A stretch of 64,000 bases of DNA. Origin: G963676795 sp963677215 (GTDB taxonomy: Bacteria > Desulfobacterota > Desulfuromonadia > Desulfuromonadales > Geopsychrobacteraceae). Below the pieces are notes generated by a model, which worked only from the letters and a program-made list of their open reading frames with translations, had not been told where the DNA came from and did not search any database. Location: assembly GCA_963677215.1 (NCBI GenBank), contig OY781919.1, forward strand, positions 1,054,001 to 1,118,000, given 5' to 3'. Shown in pieces: positions 60,679-64,000 of the stretch (position 1 is the first letter of the stretch; each line of letters opens with the position of its first letter). A program made the position numbers and the translations under genes.

Positions 60679-60883
60679 CTCATTCTCCTTCGAAAATTTT
60701 GGCCACATAAAGCTCGAAGACTGTTCAAAACAGATTGAGAGACTGTGAGTTTTTTGTAAAAAACAACAAAAACCTTCAAGTTTTCACCCGCCTAACAAAA
60801 TACCAATCCACTGCTCACCCATTCGTAACCTTCGCCTGATTCTCTTAATGCAAAGATCATCATTCTCATCGATTGGGAGAGCT

Positions 60884-61333
60884 ATGCTGCCAGCTGAAGC
60901 AAACATCAGGGGGAACCTTCCTTACGGGGGGGAACGCTTGTCAGGCAAAGACGATGTAACCCGCAAAATCCTGCTCGTTGAAGACGAAGAAGCCCTTGCC
61001 GAAATTCTCAGTTTCAACCTGAGCAAACATGGCTTTCAGGTTTTTACAGCCCCAGACGGACTGGAAGCCTGCCGAATCATTGGGCGTGAACGGCCTGATC
61101 TGATCCTGCTCGACATCATGCTGCCGCTATTGAACGGTCTCGAGGTCTGTCGCATGGTTCGTCAGCACGAGGACAACGCCATCTCACGCACTCCGATCAT
61201 CATCATGAGTGCCTTGAGCAGCAAAAAGGATCAAACCAAAGGAGCCGACCTGGGCGCCAATCTCTACCTTCCCAAGCCCTACAACATCAAACAGGTGATC
61301 GAAAACTGCCGCAGGTTGCTGAACATTCATTGA
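60884..61333 (+). CDS. Single-domain response regulator (CheY-like receiver)
   Basis: About 149 residues from the ATG at 60884 (GGGAG site); a start at 60848 is possible. After a 30-residue leader comes a receiver domain: ILLVEDEEALAEIL, phospho-Asp in LILLDIMLPLLNGLEV, Thr/Ser region IIIMSALSS and Lys in YLPKPYN. No output domain. It lies between the acyltransferase and a chemotaxis receptor, so it may serve a chemotaxis or phosphate-linked circuit, but its kinase is not in the window. Confidence 0.85.
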   Translation: MLPAEANIRGNLPYGGERLSGKDDVTRKILLVEDEEALAEILSFNLSKHGFQVFTAPDGLEACRIIGRERPDLILLDIMLPLLNGLEVCRMVRQHEDNAISRTPIIIMSALSSKKDQTKGADLGANLYLPKPYNIKQVIENCRRLLNIH

Positions 61334-61567
61334 TCTGCACATTATGCAGTCTCAATCGACCGGCCCGACCGACACACCTCCTGCCTGCCCGGATCGAAAC
61401 AGATTTTTATTGAGTAGACATTCTAATCTCAGGCTTTCAACTAAATAATTTTTGTAAATTATTTGAATCACACCGAAAAAATCCATCCAAACCTATTCAA
61501 ATACTCACAAATCGCTAACAAAGTAAGGGTTTAACCGCGCCAATATCATTTCAAAAAGGGATTCAAC

Positions 61568-63757
61568 ATGAACGTTAGCAGAAAATTAACAGCGATTTTT
61601 CTCATACTTATTTGCCTGACCCTGTTGATGTGCGCCTATTCAATCCATAGCACTCGGACAATCAGCCAGGCCCATGATGAAACCTTCGCGTCACTGCAGG
61701 CTGCAAGTCAGACAACAGCTGAATCGAAAAACATCAGCCAGTCTCTTTCTCTGCTGCGAGAAGTTCGAGGGCGGCTGGCGACTGCCATGGGGGAGATGCA
61801 CGGGCGGATGCTGCAGAACGACCAGGCGATCAATGCCATGAACGACACGGTCATGAGCCAATTTTTTAGCGCCGATCAGCTGGGGAATTACGCGACGATA
61901 CTTGGCAAGGATGTTACATGGACCGAGAGTATCGTCAGCGATTTCAATCAGGTACAAACCCTGTCAACGGCTGTCGATGAGGCCTGGCAACCAAGCCATG
62001 TCGGGCTCTATCAGGAACTGAGCGAACTCAAAAGAACCATCCTTTACTGGACTCTGAAGGTGACAAATATGCTGTTCGTCCAGAGTTCAATCGATGAGCT
62101 TCTTTATGAAGATATCGCTGATTCCCCGGTTGAACAGTTCAGACAGGGGAAAACCTATCAGCGCTACGCAGACGGTTTTCCTGCTCTGAAAGAGGCGATG
62201 GATAAAGTCTCAGCCAGCAACGAGGAGCTGATGGGGAAAGCCAACGAACTCGACATGCTGATCTTTTTCAGTAAATGGGATGAAGCACGTAAGTTTTTCC
62301 GCGACAACTTCCCGATGGCCGTCAAGGGTATGATGGTCGACCTGGACATGGTCATTATGTTGGAAGACAGGCTGCTCAAGGCTCAGGAACAGGCCAGGGC
62401 AGAGCTGGATGATGAGCTGCTTCCCAAGGTGAATCAACTGCAGGCCAAGCTGCAAACCATTGAAGATGAATTGACAGAAATTAAATTATCCTCTGATCAG
62501 GCTGTGGTAACGGCTGCGTCGCAGGTTGTCAGCCTGAATGAAGCAATTCAGGAAAAAATTACCGCAATCAGTCGTTCCAGTCTCATATTTGCCGGGCTGA
62601 TCATTTGCATCGGTGTACTGGCCTGCGTTCTCGGAACCCGAATGATTACGGTGCCATTGAAAAAAGTCATCCATATGCTGCAGCGCCTGGAAGACGGGGA
62701 TCTCGATTATCGCCTTGAGTTGCGACAGAAGGATGAGTTCGGCCAGCTGGCCAAGACTCTCGATGCCTTTGCCGACACCCTGAAGAATGAAATCCTCAAC
62801 GCCTTCAACAGGTTGGCAGTTGGCGACCTGACGGTCAGTGCCGAAGGGGTGATCAAGGAACCTTTGAAGGCAACCAATGACGCTTTAAATGATGTCATGT
62901 TGCGAATTCAGGGGGCCGCTGAGCAGATCAGCGGCGGCAGCCGCCAGATGAGTGAATCCTCTGCCAGTCTGGCAGCGGGAGCGACGGAAGCCTCATCCTC
63001 CCTGGAGCAGATCAGTCAGTTGATGAATCTTATGCACAGCAGTTCTGCTGATACGGCGAGAAATGCCGATCGTACCGACATGCTGGCAAAAGAAGCCACC
63101 GACGCGGCCCGCGCCGGGCACCGTCAGGTCGGCGACATGCAGAATGCCATGCAGGAGATCAGCCGAGCCGGAGAAAGCATCAGGAAGATTATCAGCGTTA
63201 TTGACGAAATCGCCTTTCAGACCAATCTACTGGCACTGAACGCAGCGGTTGAAGCCGCTCGCGCCGGACAGCACGGCAAAGGCTTTGCCGTCGTTGCCGA
63301 AGAGGTCCGCAACCTGGCCGCCCGCAGCTCCAAAGCCGCAAACGAAACCTCTGAACTGATCCAGGCCTCACTCAAGAAGGTCGCCAACGGTTCCAAGATC
63401 GCCGAGGAAACATCGGCCGCTCTTGAAGACATCGTAACCTCCAATTCCCGGGTCTCGGACCTTATCGCTGAAATCGCCTCGGCCAGCAACAGGCAGGCGT
63501 CAGGGGTTTCCGATGTCAATGACCGGCTCGAGGAAATTGAAAGAGTGATTTCACAAAGCATGGCGATTTCCGAGGAGAGCGCCTCCGTCGGCCAGATTCT
63601 GTCTTCGCAGGCTCATCTGCTGCAGGATCTGCTGTCCGGTTTCACCCTGATCGATCTCCAGGATTCTCCTTTTCAGCAACAGATCCCCGACATCGAGGGT
63701 AATGATGCTCTGGCCGATTATTCTTCCGGATGTCATCTGAAGCTGGTTGTCAACTAG
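61568..63757 (+). CDS. Methyl-accepting chemotaxis protein
   Basis: 729 residues. N-terminal membrane helix at about 7-27, a long helical periplasmic sensor region to about 335 (four-helix-bundle-like, no Cache signature), second helix at about 337-360, HAMP (VPLKKVIHMLQRLEDGDLDYRLEL), then the signalling domain with hairpin tip AFQTNLLALNAAVEAARAG and GFAVVAEEVRNLA. The C-terminus has no CheR-docking pentapeptide. A 45-residue-long inner repeat after HAMP (ILNAFNRLAVGDLTVSAEG) may be a second HAMP. Its ligand is unknown. Confidence 0.93.
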   Translation: MNVSRKLTAIFLILICLTLLMCAYSIHSTRTISQAHDETFASLQAASQTTAESKNISQSLSLLREVRGRLATAMGEMHGRMLQNDQAINAMNDTVMSQFFSADQLGNYATILGKDVTWTESIVSDFNQVQTLSTAVDEAWQPSHVGLYQELSELKRTILYWTLKVTNMLFVQSSIDELLYEDIADSPVEQFRQGKTYQRYADGFPALKEAMDKVSASNEELMGKANELDMLIFFSKWDEARKFFRDNFPMAVKGMMVDLDMVIMLEDRLLKAQEQARAELDDELLPKVNQLQAKLQTIEDELTEIKLSSDQAVVTAASQVVSLNEAIQEKITAISRSSLIFAGLIICIGVLACVLGTRMITVPLKKVIHMLQRLEDGDLDYRLELRQKDEFGQLAKTLDAFADTLKNEILNAFNRLAVGDLTVSAEGVIKEPLKATNDALNDVMLRIQGAAEQISGGSRQMSESSASLAAGATEASSSLEQISQLMNLMHSSSADTARNADRTDMLAKEATDAARAGHRQVGDMQNAMQEISRAGESIRKIISVIDEIAFQTNLLALNAAVEAARAGQHGKGFAVVAEEVRNLAARSSKAANETSELIQASLKKVANGSKIAEETSAALEDIVTSNSRVSDLIAEIASASNRQASGVSDVNDRLEEIERVISQSMAISEESASVGQILSSQAHLLQDLLSGFTLIDLQDSPFQQQIPDIEGNDALADYSSGCHLKLVVN

Positions 63758-63818
63758 TTGCCAACCGAAAAATGTCTCTTTTGGGCTCTGTCGCCCGTTC
63801 CTGCTGGTAAACCGCTGT

Positions 63819-63839
63819 CCCCCCTATTTTATAGGGGGG
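63819..63839 (+). terminator. C/G-rich hairpin after the chemotaxis receptor
   Basis: 9-bp stem CCCCCCTAT / ATAGGGGGG with a TTT loop, 62 bases after the stop; no real T run follows. A similar hairpin (CCCCTTAT / ATAAGGGG) is at 52787-52805. Confidence 0.4.
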
Positions 63840-63962
63840 CGCTTTGCTTGTCACGGAGCTAACGCACTTGCTCTACACACTATTAGAACTCAGATAACCT
63901 GATACACATATTCAGTTAATAATTCCCTGCTAGTCATGGCAAAACTCACCAAGGAGGTTGCC

Positions 63963-64000
63963 TTGACTCGCAAAACCTATCTGCTCGATACCAATGTTCT
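63963..64000 (+). CDS. Start of a PIN-domain/PhoH-like gene (3' cut by window edge)
   Basis: Only the first 12 complete codons are in the window: TTG start after a strong AAGGAGG, then TRKTYLLDTNV. YLLDTNVL is the first PIN-domain strand with its catalytic Asp; the TRKTYLLDTNV form is common at the start of PIN-PhoH ATPases. A stand-alone PIN toxin is the alternative. A PhoH protein would suit the phosphate genes to the left. Confidence 0.5.
   Translation, partial: MTRKTYLLDTNV

Overview
The window looks like the chromosome of an anaerobic or facultatively anaerobic delta-proteobacterium of the Desulfuromonadales type (Desulfuromonas/Geobacter relatives). The inference rests on the mercury-methylation pair hgcAB, two candidate selenocysteine genes, a complete Tol-Pal operon, an iron-sulfur flavoprotein, FolE2-type preQ0 genes, extended PstC/PstA permeases and hairpin-rich intergenic repeats. 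No rRNA, tRNA, CRISPR array, prophage or IS transposase was seen.

Layout. 1-7.9 kb: housekeeping and stress genes (methyltransferase, Crp/Fnr regulator with an Isf-type flavoprotein, diguanylate cyclase, AlkD-like glycosylase, VOC protein, ADP-ribosylglycohydrolase, pirin). 8.1-9.5 kb: hgcA and hgcB. The hgcA frame carries an in-frame TGA followed by a SECIS-like hairpin, suggesting a selenocysteine near the HgcA N-terminus. 9.5-16 kb: small proteins, an old-yellow-enzyme/FadH-type reductase divergent from a LysR regulator, an F420-reductase-like protein and a YgiD-type dioxygenase. 16-19.3 kb: a Cpx-like two-component system with a divergent Spy/CpxP protein, CpxR boxes between them, and a 55-codon membrane protein behind the kinase that also seems to use TGA as selenocysteine.

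19.4-34.7 kb: the main accessory region. A cassette of porin, exported metallo-beta-lactamase-fold hydrolase and lipoprotein sulfatase (Ser type) occurs twice in tandem. It is followed by the radical-SAM sulfatase maturase, a LysR regulator, an MFS transporter, a DAPG-hydrolase (PhlG)-like protein and a luciferase-like flavoprotein. An operator of the form ATTCC-N5-GGAAT-N6-ATTCC (LysR T-N11-A geometry) lies upstream of both porins and, slightly degenerate, of the transporter. I read this as a regulon for taking up, desulfating and cleaving a sulfated aromatic compound; the substrate is unknown.

34.7-41.7 kb: cell-envelope proteins (DUF6515-like and glycine-zipper lipoproteins, YfaZ), a universal stress protein, an RNase Z-like hydrolase, and an APC permease fused to EIIA-like and RCK_C-like domains. 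41.7-51.5 kb: tolQRAB-pal-cpoB, then queC-folE2-glycosyltransferase, and PBP1A. 51.5-64 kb: phosphate region, with pstSCAB-phoU behind a Pho-box-like triple repeat, a two-domain acyltransferase resembling the ornithine-lipid synthase OlsF, a receiver protein, a chemotaxis receptor and the start of a PhoH/PIN-type gene at the right edge. Two large hairpin-rich intergenic repeats (41.2-41.7 and 51.5-51.9 kb) share a palindromic end unit.
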